Origin: CAWCBG01 sp963793845
GTDB taxonomy: Bacteria; Acidobacteriota; Terriglobia; Terriglobales; Acidobacteriaceae
Assembly (NCBI GenBank): GCA_963793845.1
Contig: CAWCBG010000014.1
Coordinates: 930,001 to 994,000 of the forward strand
Reading direction: 5' to 3'
Length of the DNA: 64,000 bases
The notes beneath the pieces were generated by a model. It did not search any database, had not been told where the DNA came from, and saw nothing but the letters and a program-made list of their open reading frames with translations. Of the stretch, positions 55,006 to 62,820 are shown in pieces (the stretch's first letter is position 1; each line of letters opens with the position of its first letter). The translations under genes and the position numbers were made by a program.

Positions 55006-56831
55006 AGCGTTGGCTCGCCTTTCTTTCTATTCTGCTGGGTACAGTGTTATCCGCGTCCGCCCTGGACCGCGAAGCCTTCACCGTCGTCAGTTACCGGCTC
55101 GACGTGCAGATCGGCCGCGACTCGCACGTGATGGCCGTGCATGGCAGGCTGGTGCTGCGCAACGACTCCAAGTCGCCGCAGAAGAATGCGGCGCTGCAGA
55201 TCTCGTCGTCGCTGGCGTGGAACGGTATCGGCACCGACGACAAGCCACTGGATTGCGGCTGCATGATCTTTCCCGGTGACCATCCGTTGGAGTGGCTGGG
55301 CAATACCTACACCTCCGACATCGATCACACTGGCAGCCTGTCGGAAGCAGTGGTGCAGTTGCCGAGAGCGGTCGCGCCCGGCGCGACGGTCGCCCTCGAT
55401 GTGCAGTACGGCGGGACCATCACACAGGACGCGACTCGCTTGACCCGGCTGGGCGCGCCCTCTGAAGTCGGCGCGCGCAACGATTGGGACCAGATCGGCA
55501 ATTCGTTCACTGTGGTGCGCGGACTCGGCTATGTCGTTTGGTATCCGGTGGCGCTGGGCGCGGCCAGCCTGAGCGATGGCAACGCGGTCTTCGACGCTAT
55601 CTCGCTGTGGAAGAACCGGCACTCCAAGACGCACTTCTTCGCCTATGTCGGTGTCACTCTTCCGGACGCGAAGGACCAGCCCTGCATCGTGACCAATCCT
55701 GCGAGCAGCACACAGTGGCGGGTCAGCGGCGGGACTGGCGCCGAGCGGCCTTCCGCGGCCGAGCCCAGCCCCGGCTATCCGCAACGCTTCGGAGTGACCA
55801 TGGAGCTGCCGGGGATGGAGGAGGTTGTTCCAACGGTCGCGATTCTCCCGGCCTGCGCCACGCTGGCGCGTCCCAGCGTGGAAATCGTCTCCACTCCCGA
55901 GCATGCCGATGTGGCCAAAGATTATGCGCTGGCCGCCGAGGCCAATGATCCGCTACTCAAAGAATGGCTGGGCGAGCCGAAGCAGCCTGCGCGCATCATC
56001 GAGCTGACCGATCCGAACGCGAATCCCTACCAGGATGGCGAATTGCTGCTCACGCCGCTGCGCCAGGCGCAGACCGCCAGCCTTCAGTTACTGCTGTTGC
56101 CGGTGCAGGTGGCGGCGCGCTTCTATTCTCCGCGGCCGTGGATTCAGGATGGACTGGAGCGATTCCTGCAGGCCATGTCGATGGAGAACCGGGTAGGACG
56201 CAAGGCGGCGTTACAGTTTCTCGACGAATATCGCGAGCCCATGGTCAAAGCCGAGCAGGACGCCAAGGCCGCCGCCTCTGCCACGAGCAATGCTCAGGAA
56301 GCCGCTAACAGCCTGATCAATACCTCCGACGAGGTTTACCTGCGCGGCAAGGCCAGCTTCGTCTTCTGGATGCTGCGCGACCTGGAGGGCGACGCTGCTC
56401 TGCAACACGCACTGGCGGCTTATCGCCCCGGCGGCGACAAGGATGCGGGTTATTTTCAGACTCTGATGCAGAGGGCAGGCAAGCGCGATCTGGAGTGGTT
56501 CTTCGACGACTGGGTGTATCGCGATCGCGGGCTGCCCGAGTTTCACGTTGAGTCGGCGTACACTCGCCCGCTGCTGAGCGAGAACGTGAAGAGCTTCATG
56601 GTCACGGTGACCATCGAGAATCGTGGCCGCGCCGGCGCCGAAGTGCCCGCGGTCATCGAAACACCGTCGGGCGACAAGACGGTGCGCGTGCTGGTTAAAG
56701 CGGGAGAAAACGGTGTTGGCCGCATCGAGTTGCCGGTGGCTCCGAACCAGATCAAGGTGAACGACGGCAGCGTGCCCGAGGCCGACCTGGGCAATAACGT
56801 CTACGAGGTCACCAATCCGCAGCAGCCGTAG
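55002..56831 (+). CDS. Exported M1-aminopeptidase-like protein lacking the zinc site
   Basis: 609 aa from ATG 55002, coupled to rlmB by a 4-bp overlap. Signal peptide (WLAFLSILLGTVLSASA). The layout is that of M1 gluzincins: N-terminal beta domain (YRLDVQIGRDSHVMAVHGRLVLRN), middle, and helical C-terminus with WIQDGLERFLQAMS where M1 enzymes have WLNEGLA. There is no HExxH anywhere, so it cannot be a conventional metallopeptidase. A C-terminal beta-sandwich (VTVTIENRGRAGAEVPAVIE) closes it. Perhaps a binding or scaffolding relative. Confidence 0.7.
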   Translation: MKRWLAFLSILLGTVLSASALDREAFTVVSYRLDVQIGRDSHVMAVHGRLVLRNDSKSPQKNAALQISSSLAWNGIGTDDKPLDCGCMIFPGDHPLEWLGNTYTSDIDHTGSLSEAVVQLPRAVAPGATVALDVQYGGTITQDATRLTRLGAPSEVGARNDWDQIGNSFTVVRGLGYVVWYPVALGAASLSDGNAVFDAISLWKNRHSKTHFFAYVGVTLPDAKDQPCIVTNPASSTQWRVSGGTGAERPSAAEPSPGYPQRFGVTMELPGMEEVVPTVAILPACATLARPSVEIVSTPEHADVAKDYALAAEANDPLLKEWLGEPKQPARIIELTDPNANPYQDGELLLTPLRQAQTASLQLLLLPVQVAARFYSPRPWIQDGLERFLQAMSMENRVGRKAALQFLDEYREPMVKAEQDAKAAASATSNAQEAANSLINTSDEVYLRGKASFVFWMLRDLEGDAALQHALAAYRPGGDKDAGYFQTLMQRAGKRDLEWFFDDWVYRDRGLPEFHVESAYTRPLLSENVKSFMVTVTIENRGRAGAEVPAVIETPSGDKTVRVLVKAGENGVGRIELPVAPNQIKVNDGSVPEADLGNNVYEVTNPQQP

Positions 56832-57123
56832 GGGGGTGGAAGCGCCCCGGCGAACGGGTGCGCCCTCCCTGCGATGTGTCATTCCGAGGGAGGAGCGTGC
56901 AGGCGCGCAGCAAGCACGCTCCGAGTCGAGGAACCTGCAGTTCGCCCGCGTCGGCATGGTGCCAGCAAAATGCAGGTCCCTCCGCTCGGTCGCCTCGGCG
57001 ACCTTCGGTCGGGATGACACCGCAGGAAGGATACTTCGCCAGACTCGCCCCCCGACTTGCCATCCGGCCACTGCAAACGCTACAACCATCTGTTGCGCCC
57101 CTGGCGCGGGATCGAGGTCGGGC
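56832..57123. other. Intergenic region with a diverged R6 repeat
   Basis: TGTCATTCCGAGGGAGGAGC at 56877 and CGGTCGGGATGACAC near 57018 form the ends of a 140-bp R6-like element with additional internal hairpins. No gene. Confidence 0.6.
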
Positions 57124-57831
57124 TTGAGCTATATCCAGTTTCTGGGAGCAGCCGGTGTGGTCACCGGATCGAAACACCTCATCAATACCTCCAGCGACGA
57201 AAGCGGCCGCCGCGGCTACCAGGTGCTGATCGACTGCGGCCTCTTCCAAGGACAGAAGGAATGGCGCGAGCGCAACTGGCAGAACCTGCCGGTGCCCGCC
57301 CACGAGATCGATGCGCTCATCCTCACCCACGCTCATCTCGATCACTCCGGTTGGATCCCGCGCCTGGTCAAGCAGGGATTCAAGGGACCGATCTATGCGA
57401 CGCCGCCCACCATCGATCTCTGCGGCATTCTGCTGCCCGACTCCGGACACCTGCAGGAAGAAGATGCGGCTTACTACAACAAGACGCGCTCTTCCAAGCA
57501 CACGCCCGCGTTGCCGCTCTACACCATGGAAGAGGCGGAGGACTGCCTGAGGTACTTCCAGCCCGTCGACTACGGCCAGACTACCAGGCTGAACGACGAG
57601 CTCTCCTTCCGCTTCGTGCGGGCGGCGCACATCCTGGGCTCGTCGATGGCTCGAGATCGCGCTCAACCTGAATGGCAAAGCCTCGAAGCTGCTGTTCACC
57701 GGAGACATCGGCAGGGTTCACGACAACCAGATCGCGCCCGGCAAGGTTGTGCACTCCGGACCCACCGAGGGCGAAGACTGCGACCTGCTGGTGATGGAGA
57801 GCACGTACGGCAACCGCGAGCATCCCCATGA
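57124..57831 (+). CDS. Beta-CASP metallo-beta-lactamase-fold RNA hydrolase, N-terminal part (frameshifted)
   Basis: Begins at TTG 57124 (MSYIQFLGAAGVVTGSKHL). Metallo-beta-lactamase zinc motif LILTHAHLDHSGWIPRLV, CGLFQGQKEWRERNW, and RFVRAAHILGSSM, whose His is a later metal ligand. One extra G at 57648-57649 then shifts the frame; the residues after SSM (ARDRAQPEW...) are spurious. Homologues of this two-domain type are ribonucleases or mRNA 3'-processing-like nucleases (YSH1/CPSF-73 class). Intact length ~477 aa. Confidence 0.85.
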   Translation: MSYIQFLGAAGVVTGSKHLINTSSDESGRRGYQVLIDCGLFQGQKEWRERNWQNLPVPAHEIDALILTHAHLDHSGWIPRLVKQGFKGPIYATPPTIDLCGILLPDSGHLQEEDAAYYNKTRSSKHTPALPLYTMEEAEDCLRYFQPVDYGQTTRLNDELSFRFVRAAHILGSSMARDRAQPEWQSLEAAVHRRHRQGSRQPDRARQGCALRTHRGRRLRPAGDGEHVRQPRASP

Positions 57832-58558
57832 CGATCCGCGCCCGCAGATGGCCGCGATGATTCGCGCGACCTTGCAGCGCGGCGGCAGCGTGGTAGTGCC
57901 GGCCTTTGCCGTCGAGCGCACCCAGAAATTCCTGTTCATTCTGAAGGAACTCATGGAGAAGGGCGAGATTCCGCGCGTGCCGGTCCATGCCGACAGCCCC
58001 ATGGCGATCAAGGCAGTTCAGATCTTCCTAAAGTATGCGAACGAATTCAGCCCGGAGACAAAAGGACTGGTAGAGAAATACGGCTCGCCGCTGGACTGGC
58101 CGAACTTTCATTTCGATCGCACGCAGGAGGATTCCAAGCACATCAACGAATCCAAGTATCCCACCATCATCGTCTCCTCCAGCGGGATGGCCACCGGAGG
58201 TCGCATCCTGCATCACCTCATGCTCCGCCTGCCCGATCCCAAGAACCTGGTACTGTTCATCGGCTTTCAGGCGCCCGGAACGCGAGGCTTCACCATCAAG
58301 AACGGGGCGGAGCAGGTAAAGATTTTCGGCGAAGAAATTCCGATTCGTGCTCAGGTGGAAGCCTTGGAGCAGTTCAGCGATCACGCCGACACGCCTGAGC
58401 TGCTGGAATGGCTGCGCAGCTTTCGCCGTCCTCCGCGGGAAACGTTTCTCGTTCACGGCGAGCCATCGGCCTCCTCGCAGTTGCGCGACACCATGACCCA
58501 AGACCTGGGATGGAACGTGCAGGTCGCCGCTTACCGTCAGAAGGTGCCGCTGGAGTGA
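57749..58558 (+). CDS. Beta-CASP metallo-beta-lactamase-fold RNA hydrolase, C-terminal part
   Basis: Same gene in the next frame, open back to the junction at 57650 as LEIALNLNGKASKLLFTGDIGRVHD (the D of FTGDIG is a metal ligand). The part from GTG 57749 has the beta-CASP motifs: DLLVMESTYGNREH, GGSVVVPAFAVERTQKFLF, IIVSSSGMATGGRILHHL and, at the end, FSDHAD..LVHGEPSASSQL. Order and content match the family without gaps once the surplus base is removed. Confidence 0.85.
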   Translation: MHSGPTEGEDCDLLVMESTYGNREHPHDDPRPQMAAMIRATLQRGGSVVVPAFAVERTQKFLFILKELMEKGEIPRVPVHADSPMAIKAVQIFLKYANEFSPETKGLVEKYGSPLDWPNFHFDRTQEDSKHINESKYPTIIVSSSGMATGGRILHHLMLRLPDPKNLVLFIGFQAPGTRGFTIKNGAEQVKIFGEEIPIRAQVEALEQFSDHADTPELLEWLRSFRRPPRETFLVHGEPSASSQLRDTMTQDLGWNVQVAAYRQKVPLE

Positions 58559-58712
58559 GTCCAGTGCGGGACGGCTCTTGCAGCCCGGCATGACGTCGCC
58601 GGCTCAGGAATCTGTGAACGTAGGCTGAGCTGCTTGAGCCAGCGCCCGTTGCGCTTTGGCAAAGACCCGCTGGCGTCGCTATACTCTCAGTGATTCTCGA
58701 TCAGGAGAGCGG

Positions 58713-59483
58713 ATGGCACTGTCGGCAGTCATTGTGGACGACGAGCAACTGGCTCGCGAAGAACTTGCCTACCTGCTGAAAGATGCAGACGTGGACATCG
58801 TTGCCCAGGGCAAGAACGGCGTCGAAGCCGTGAACCTGATTAAGGACCTGATGCCCGACCTGCTGTTCCTCGATGTGCAGATGCCCGGCCTCGACGGCTT
58901 TGGCGTGCTCAAGAAGCTCATCGACCGCAAGATTCCGTTGCCTCAGATCGTCTTCGCTACGGCGTTCGATCAGTATGCGGTCAAGGCGTTCGAGGTGAAT
59001 GCGATCGATTACCTGCTCAAGCCGTTCGACAAGAAGCGGGTGTTGCAGGCGGTCGAGAAGGCGCGGCGCAAGCTGGAGAGTGCCGCCTCACCCAGCGATC
59101 AGATTGGCACCATCGTCAAAATGCTGGAGCAGCAGCAGAAGCCGCCAGCCGCCAAGGTGCTGCTGAAAGCTGCGGGACGATTGTTCCTGGTCGATCAGAA
59201 GGACATCTGCTACGCCTCGATCGAGGACGGCATCATTAGCGTGGTGGCGACCAACATGGAGGGCCACTCCAATTGCCGCACTCTGGAAGAGCTGCTGGAT
59301 TCTCTCGATCCGAACATGTTCTGGCGGGCGCACCGCTCGTACCTGGTCAATATCAACCGCATCAAGGAAGTCGTTCCCTGGTTCAAGAGCTCGTACCAGA
59401 TCCGCATGGACGACAAGAAGCAGACCGAAATCCCGGTCAGCCGCGCCCAAACCAAGCGGCTGCGGGAATTGTTTGGGCTGTGA
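58713..59483 (+). CDS. LytTR-type response regulator
   Basis: 256 aa from ATG 58713 (CAGGAG upstream). Receiver with D9-D10, phospho-acceptor D54 (LLFLDVQMPGLDGFGV), AFDQYAVKAFEVNAIDYLLKPF, then a LytTR DNA-binding domain (~150-256; MFWRAHRSYLVNINRIKEVVPWF...). All phosphorylation residues are intact, unlike the regulator at 11989. No kinase next to it; the LytS-type kinase at 6158-7504 is a candidate partner. Confidence 0.93.
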   Translation: MALSAVIVDDEQLAREELAYLLKDADVDIVAQGKNGVEAVNLIKDLMPDLLFLDVQMPGLDGFGVLKKLIDRKIPLPQIVFATAFDQYAVKAFEVNAIDYLLKPFDKKRVLQAVEKARRKLESAASPSDQIGTIVKMLEQQQKPPAAKVLLKAAGRLFLVDQKDICYASIEDGIISVVATNMEGHSNCRTLEELLDSLDPNMFWRAHRSYLVNINRIKEVVPWFKSSYQIRMDDKKQTEIPVSRAQTKRLRELFGL

Positions 59484-59500
59484 AAGAAGCATTTTTTGTT

Positions 59501-59528
59501 TCAGCCGTCAGCCATCAGCCATCACCAA
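59501..59528. repeat. Heptamer array 4
   Basis: TCAGCCG, TCAGCCA, TCAGCCA, TCACCAA. Confidence 0.65.
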
Positions 59529-59583
59529 GCGCGGACTTGCTCGTGGCGGGTGGATGCCGCTTATGCTGTTGGCCTGCTTTTGG

Positions 59584-59639
59584 GCTGAGAGCTGAGAGCT
59601 GACAGCTAACAGCTAACAGCTGATAGCTAACAGCTTCTT
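59584..59639. repeat. Heptamer array 5
   Basis: Seven consecutive 7-bp units (GCTGAGA x2, GCTGACA, GCTAACA x2, GCTGATA, GCTAACA) and a partial eighth. Ends next to the stop codon of the probable selenoprotein gene. Confidence 0.85.
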
Positions 59640-59640
59640 T

Positions 59641-60168
59641 TCACTTCGTCGGCTCCATGCGCAGGGCATCGTTGAAGCGGTTGAAGTAGTTGAACAGTCC
59701 TATCGCGGCCAGCAGTTCGATGATCTCGCCTTCGTCGTAATAGCGCCGCAGCTCCTCCCAGAAAGCGTCGTTCACTTCATGAGGATCGCGGGTGACACGC
59801 TCTGCCAGTTCCAGCGCTATCTTCTCAGCGTCGGTGAAATCGCTGCGGCTGCGGAAGTCGGCGAGATGGGCGATTTGCTCGTCGGTATAGCCGTGCCGCC
59901 TTGCCAAGGCGGTGTGGGAGGAGAGTCAATATTCGCAGCGGTTGATTTGCGAGGTGCGGACGATGGCCAGCTCTTTGACCTTCGCCGGCACCGTGCCGGT
60001 GTTCATGATGGCGCGGAAGTGCGCAATCATGGTGCGGAAGATCTCCGGCCGATGAGCCACGGTACGGAACATGTTCGGGACGTTGCCGCGTTCCTGCAGG
60101 TAGGTGTCGTAGATTTTGCCGGTGTCAGGGTCGACCTGGTCCTTCTCGAGTCGCGATATGCGGGGCAT
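59641..60168 (-). CDS. AhpD-like (carboxymuconolactone decarboxylase family) protein, probable selenoprotein with an in-frame TGA
   Basis: From ATG 60168 (MPRISRLEKDQVDPDTGKIY) the frame runs 80 codons to TGA (59928-59926) and continues in the same frame without any shift to 59641: ...ELAIVRTSQINR-C78-E-Y-(TGA81)-LSS-H85-TALARRHGYTDEQ.... That is the AhpD active site CxxCxxxH with TGA exactly at the second Cys. Both sides are full-quality family sequence, total 175 aa, and the paralogue at 46455 has CPYCIASH. Downstream of the TGA, 20 nt separate it from the loop of a perfect 7-bp hairpin (CCGCCTT-GGC-AAGGCGG), as in bacterial SECIS elements. I read TGA as selenocysteine. A nonsense change of TGC/TGT is the alternative. 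No sel genes are in the window. Confidence 0.8.
59896..59912 (-). promoter_or_regulatory. Candidate bacterial SECIS hairpin
   Basis: Minus strand CCGCCTT-GGC-AAGGCGG: 7-bp stem, 3-nt loop beginning with G, the loop starting 20 nt after the TGA. These fit the published bSECIS rules as I recall them (G within the first two loop bases, roughly 16-37 nt from UGA). Confidence 0.65.
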
Positions 60169-60306
60169 GATGAATTGATTGTAAGGCAGCGGGAGCGCCA
60201 AGACGCTCTTCGCTCCTCGCCATTCGCTCTTCTCTCGGGTTGAGCGCTTCGCGCACCGTCGGTATGTCAGGGTTATAGTGTGCCGTCCTACGGGGTACGT
60301 CGGAAC

Positions 60307-60412
60307 GTGTCGCCGCTACGCGGCTCGGGAATTTTCTCGGTGCTCACCCGGGGCTCACGCCCCGGGCTCAAACCATCCCGTCGCTGCGCGACTGGACCAG
60401 GCGTGTTGCGGA
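60307..60412 (+). repeat. Repeat family R4, copy 3
   Basis: TGTCGCCGCTACGCGGCTCG, spacer, CCGGGGCTCACGCCCCGG, GCTCAAACCATCCCGTCGCTGCGCG. Confidence 0.8.
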
Positions 60413-60542
60413 GAATTCATCCATTTCCCGCGTGATTCACCGTGCGACTCGACCAGGCGCAGGTCGCCTGTCCTCCTATTCCTGCAGTGTTTCGCACGTG
60501 ACGACCAACGCACGGGAGTGATTTGGCGTTCCGCCGAATTGC

Positions 60543-60654
60543 GAATATCGAACAGCAGAAAACGAAGAGTGAACAGCGCACAGCGAGCCGCGCATAGCGA
60601 ACCGCGAAGAGCGAAAAGCGAACAGCGAACAGCGAAAAGCGAACCGCGAATAGC
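60543..60654. repeat. Heptamer array 6 (16 units)
   Basis: Sixteen adjoining 7-bp units close to GAANAGC (GAACAGC, GCACAGC, GAGCCGC, GCATAGC, GAACCGC, GAAGAGC, GAAAAGC and so on) with no break in register over 112 bp. Confidence 0.9.
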
Positions 60655-60738
60655 GTTTCCCCGCAGCAACACCCTTTCGTTCGCGGCGAAGCGAACAAGA
60701 GGGCGTCGAGCAGGTTTGCAGAGGGGGATCGCCGACAG

Positions 60739-61086
60739 CTACTTGTTAAACGCAGCGATGGCGCCCGCTTCATCGTCTTTTACGTCGAAGACGGTGTAGA
60801 GCTTGGTGATCTGCAGCAGGTCGTGGACTTTCTTGGTCAGGTGCAGCAGCTTCAATTCGCCGCCCTGGTTGCGAACGGAGGTAAAGGCGCTGACCAGCTC
60901 GCCGATGCCCGAGCTATCGATATAGCTGACATCGCCAAGGTTCAACAGAATCTTCTTCTGCCCCTTGCCGAGGAGGTCCTTAACAGTGTCGCGCAGGACC
61001 ACGCTGCCTTCGCCCAAGGTAATTCGCCCGCTCAAGTCGACAATGGTGACGCCATCTACCTGCCGGGTGCTCGCTTTCATGCTCAC
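60739..61086 (-). CDS. STAS-domain anti-sigma factor antagonist (SpoIIAA/RsbV-like)
   Basis: 115 aa. STAS domain with the phosphorylation site S58 in VSYIDSSGIGELVSAF; GRITLGEGSVVLRDTV at the start. Partner-switching protein that, when unphosphorylated, frees a sigma factor or other target from its RsbW-type kinase. GTG 61086 is 7 nt after AGGAGG and overlaps the upstream kinase's stop codon (GTGA); ATG 61080 is the alternative. Confidence 0.9.
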   Translation of the reverse strand: MSMKASTRQVDGVTIVDLSGRITLGEGSVVLRDTVKDLLGKGQKKILLNLGDVSYIDSSGIGELVSAFTSVRNQGGELKLLHLTKKVHDLLQITKLYTVFDVKDDEAGAIAAFNK

Positions 61087-61532
61087 GTGGAAGCCTCCTG
61101 GCGGTCCGGTTCAGTGCCCGGGATCCGCTTGATCAAAGTGATTTCAGTGCCGGGGTCAAGTTTACGGAAACGGACATCGTCCATAAACGCTTTCATCAAA
61201 AATATGCCACGGCCGGACTGCTTCAACAGATTCTCGGGAGCCAGCGGATCGGCTACCTCGTCCGGGTTAAGTCCTTTGCCTTCATCTGTGATGGTGATGA
61301 TCAGATCGTGCCCGCTTTGCTCGAACGTCAGATTCACCCGCTTGGCCGCATCGTAGGCGTTGCCATGCAGCACCGCGTTGATCATGGCCTCGCGCACCGC
61401 CATGGAGATGCCGCCGCGAACGTCCTCGTCGAAGCCCGCTTGCGACGAGACCTGATCAGCCATCTCTTCGGCCTTATTCACGCTTTCCAGCGTGGATTCC
61501 ATTCTGTACGAAACGCGTTGTTGCGCCGTCAT
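61083..61532 (-). CDS. RsbW/SpoIIAB-like anti-sigma serine kinase
   Basis: 149 aa, HATPase fold: N box VREAMINAVLHGNAYD, G1 box ITDEGKGLNP, and RGIFLMKAFMDDV. It phosphorylates its STAS partner (next gene, overlapping by 4 bp) and probably restrains a sigma factor or other regulator not encoded here. No PP2C-type phosphatase is adjacent. Confidence 0.9.
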   Translation of the reverse strand: MTAQQRVSYRMESTLESVNKAEEMADQVSSQAGFDEDVRGGISMAVREAMINAVLHGNAYDAAKRVNLTFEQSGHDLIITITDEGKGLNPDEVADPLAPENLLKQSGRGIFLMKAFMDDVRFRKLDPGTEITLIKRIPGTEPDRQEAST

Positions 61533-61664
61533 GCCATGGACTCAAATCCGCCCCGTTAAAAGTGCGATAAGGCTCAGTGGAACAGGATTTCCCAAGAATC
61601 AGCAGTTTGCACGTTTGGGGAGACACTTGTCAACGCAGAGTCGTTTCCGACGAGAACAGCAGTT

Positions 61665-61766
61665 TCAGTGGGTCGCGAATTTCCAGGCGACAACGACGAT
61701 GAAAACGGCGATTCCGACGGCGTAGGCCCAAATTCGTCCTCTTTGCAATTTTTCGTGATCGATCAT
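61665..61766 (-). CDS. Small single-helix membrane protein (33 aa)
   Basis: ATG 61766 follows GAGGTGCTTGA. The product starts MIDHEKLQRGRIW, then has one hydrophobic helix (AYAVGIAVFIVVVAWKFA) and stops at 61665. A charged N-terminus plus one helix is the usual form of bacterial membrane microproteins. It shares direction with the RsbW/STAS pair and lies 132 bp upstream of it. Too small for homology by eye. Confidence 0.5.
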   Translation of the reverse strand: MIDHEKLQRGRIWAYAVGIAVFIVVVAWKFATH

Positions 61767-61868
61767 TCAAGCACCTCGCGTGGCCGTCGCTGCCATCCGG
61801 CGTCCGGCGACGCTTCGCAGGCTGGGTCTTGGGCTTGCCGGAGGCGTTGCCCCCGCGTACAATTAGAA

Positions 61869-61878
61869 CGAACGTTCG
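61869..61878. promoter_or_regulatory. Palindromic operator candidate for the TetR regulator
   Basis: CGAACGTTCG, a perfect 10-bp palindrome flanked by A residues, 41 bp before the TetR start. FadR/PaaR-type TetR regulators of acyl-CoA genes bind sites of this look. Confidence 0.55.
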
Positions 61879-61918
61879 AAAGAACTCCGCGAACACTCAC
61901 AGGAATTGGACCATTCCC

Positions 61919-62644
61919 ATGGCAACTGCTTCTCCCGCTCGCGCTGCCGGCCCGGCCACCTCACAGGATACCCGTTTCGACCGCCGTTTGGCTCAGATTC
62001 TCGATTTTGCCACAGAAGTTTTTGCCGAAAAGGGATACGAGGGTGCCTCCATGCGCGACCTCTCGCGTCACAGCGGCATTTCGCTCGCTGGTCTTTATTA
62101 TTACTTCGACTCGAAAGAGAAACTGCTCTACTTCATCCAGAAGCATACTTTCACCACCATCATCGACAGGCTTCGCGAACGGCTGGAGGCCAGCGCCGAC
62201 CCGGAGGAGCGCATCCGCATCTTCGTTGGCAATCATGTGGAGTACGCGGTGGCGCGCCAGAAGGCGATGACCGTGCTGTCGCATGAGGACGACGTGCTGA
62301 AGAACGGTTTCGGAGCTGAGGTGGCAGCGATCAAGCGCGAGTACTACCGCATCTGCGTTGGGCTGGTCGAGGACCTTGTGAAGGCGGAGGGGTTGAAACT
62401 GGACGTGCGATCCGGCGGCATCTCGACGCGGAGCGCGGTCATGGCGCTGTTCGGCATGATGAACTGGCTTTACACCTGGTACAACCCGCGGGTCGATCCC
62501 GATGCCGAGGTTCTGTCGCGAGAGTTGAGCGACCTGTTTCTGCAAGGCGTGCGCCGCGGAAAGCCGGCGACTCGGCGGGCGGGTGGCGTAGACGGCCCCG
62601 GTGCGCTGCGAGGGAGCAGGGCGAAGCCGAAGAAGGGTTGGTAG
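61919..62644 (+). CDS. TetR/AcrR-family transcriptional regulator
   Basis: 241 aa from ATG 61919. N-terminal helix-turn-helix (QILDFATEVFAEKGYEGASMRDLSRHSGISLAGLYYYFDSKEKLL) and a C-terminal all-helical ligand domain (residues ~80-215). The tail is basic and Gly-rich. Position just upstream of two enoyl-CoA hydratase genes suggests control of fatty-acid or aromatic acyl-CoA breakdown, with an acyl-CoA as inducer (inference). Confidence 0.88.
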   Translation: MATASPARAAGPATSQDTRFDRRLAQILDFATEVFAEKGYEGASMRDLSRHSGISLAGLYYYFDSKEKLLYFIQKHTFTTIIDRLRERLEASADPEERIRIFVGNHVEYAVARQKAMTVLSHEDDVLKNGFGAEVAAIKREYYRICVGLVEDLVKAEGLKLDVRSGGISTRSAVMALFGMMNWLYTWYNPRVDPDAEVLSRELSDLFLQGVRRGKPATRRAGGVDGPGALRGSRAKPKKGW

Positions 62645-62708
62645 CAGGCCGGATCACGCAGGCCTGTCTCATCGCCGCCGACGCAGCGTTGGAGTGGGAG
62701 GAGTCTTT

Positions 62709-62812
62709 GAAATACGGCCGAAAGAGCCGCGCCGCGGCGGGATGGGTTGAGCCCGGGGCGTCAGCCCCGGGAAGAGTAGGAAAAAATTCCCAAGCCGCGT
62801 AGTGGCGGCAGA
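62709..62812 (-). repeat. Repeat family R4, copy 4
   Basis: Inverse orientation: GGTTGAGCCCGGGGCGTCAG and CCCCGGGAAGAG, then GCCGCGTAGTGGCGGCA. Lies between the TetR and enoyl-CoA hydratase genes, ending 9 bp before the latter's ATG, so it must be part of that gene's leader. Confidence 0.75.
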
Positions 62813-62820
62813 ATTTCAAC

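Larger units (their letters stand above)
60169..60738. other. Intergenic region with an R4 repeat and the long heptamer array
   Basis: R4 copy 3 at 60307-60412 and the 7-bp-period array at 60543-60654 fill much of it. No gene recognised. Confidence 0.6.

Noticed and set aside
59926..60201. Reading the AhpD-like gene as two separate genes or a frameshift pseudogene
   Set aside because: Both halves are in the same frame and meet at one TGA placed on an active-site Cys; the downstream half has no start codon with a ribosome site at its true beginning.
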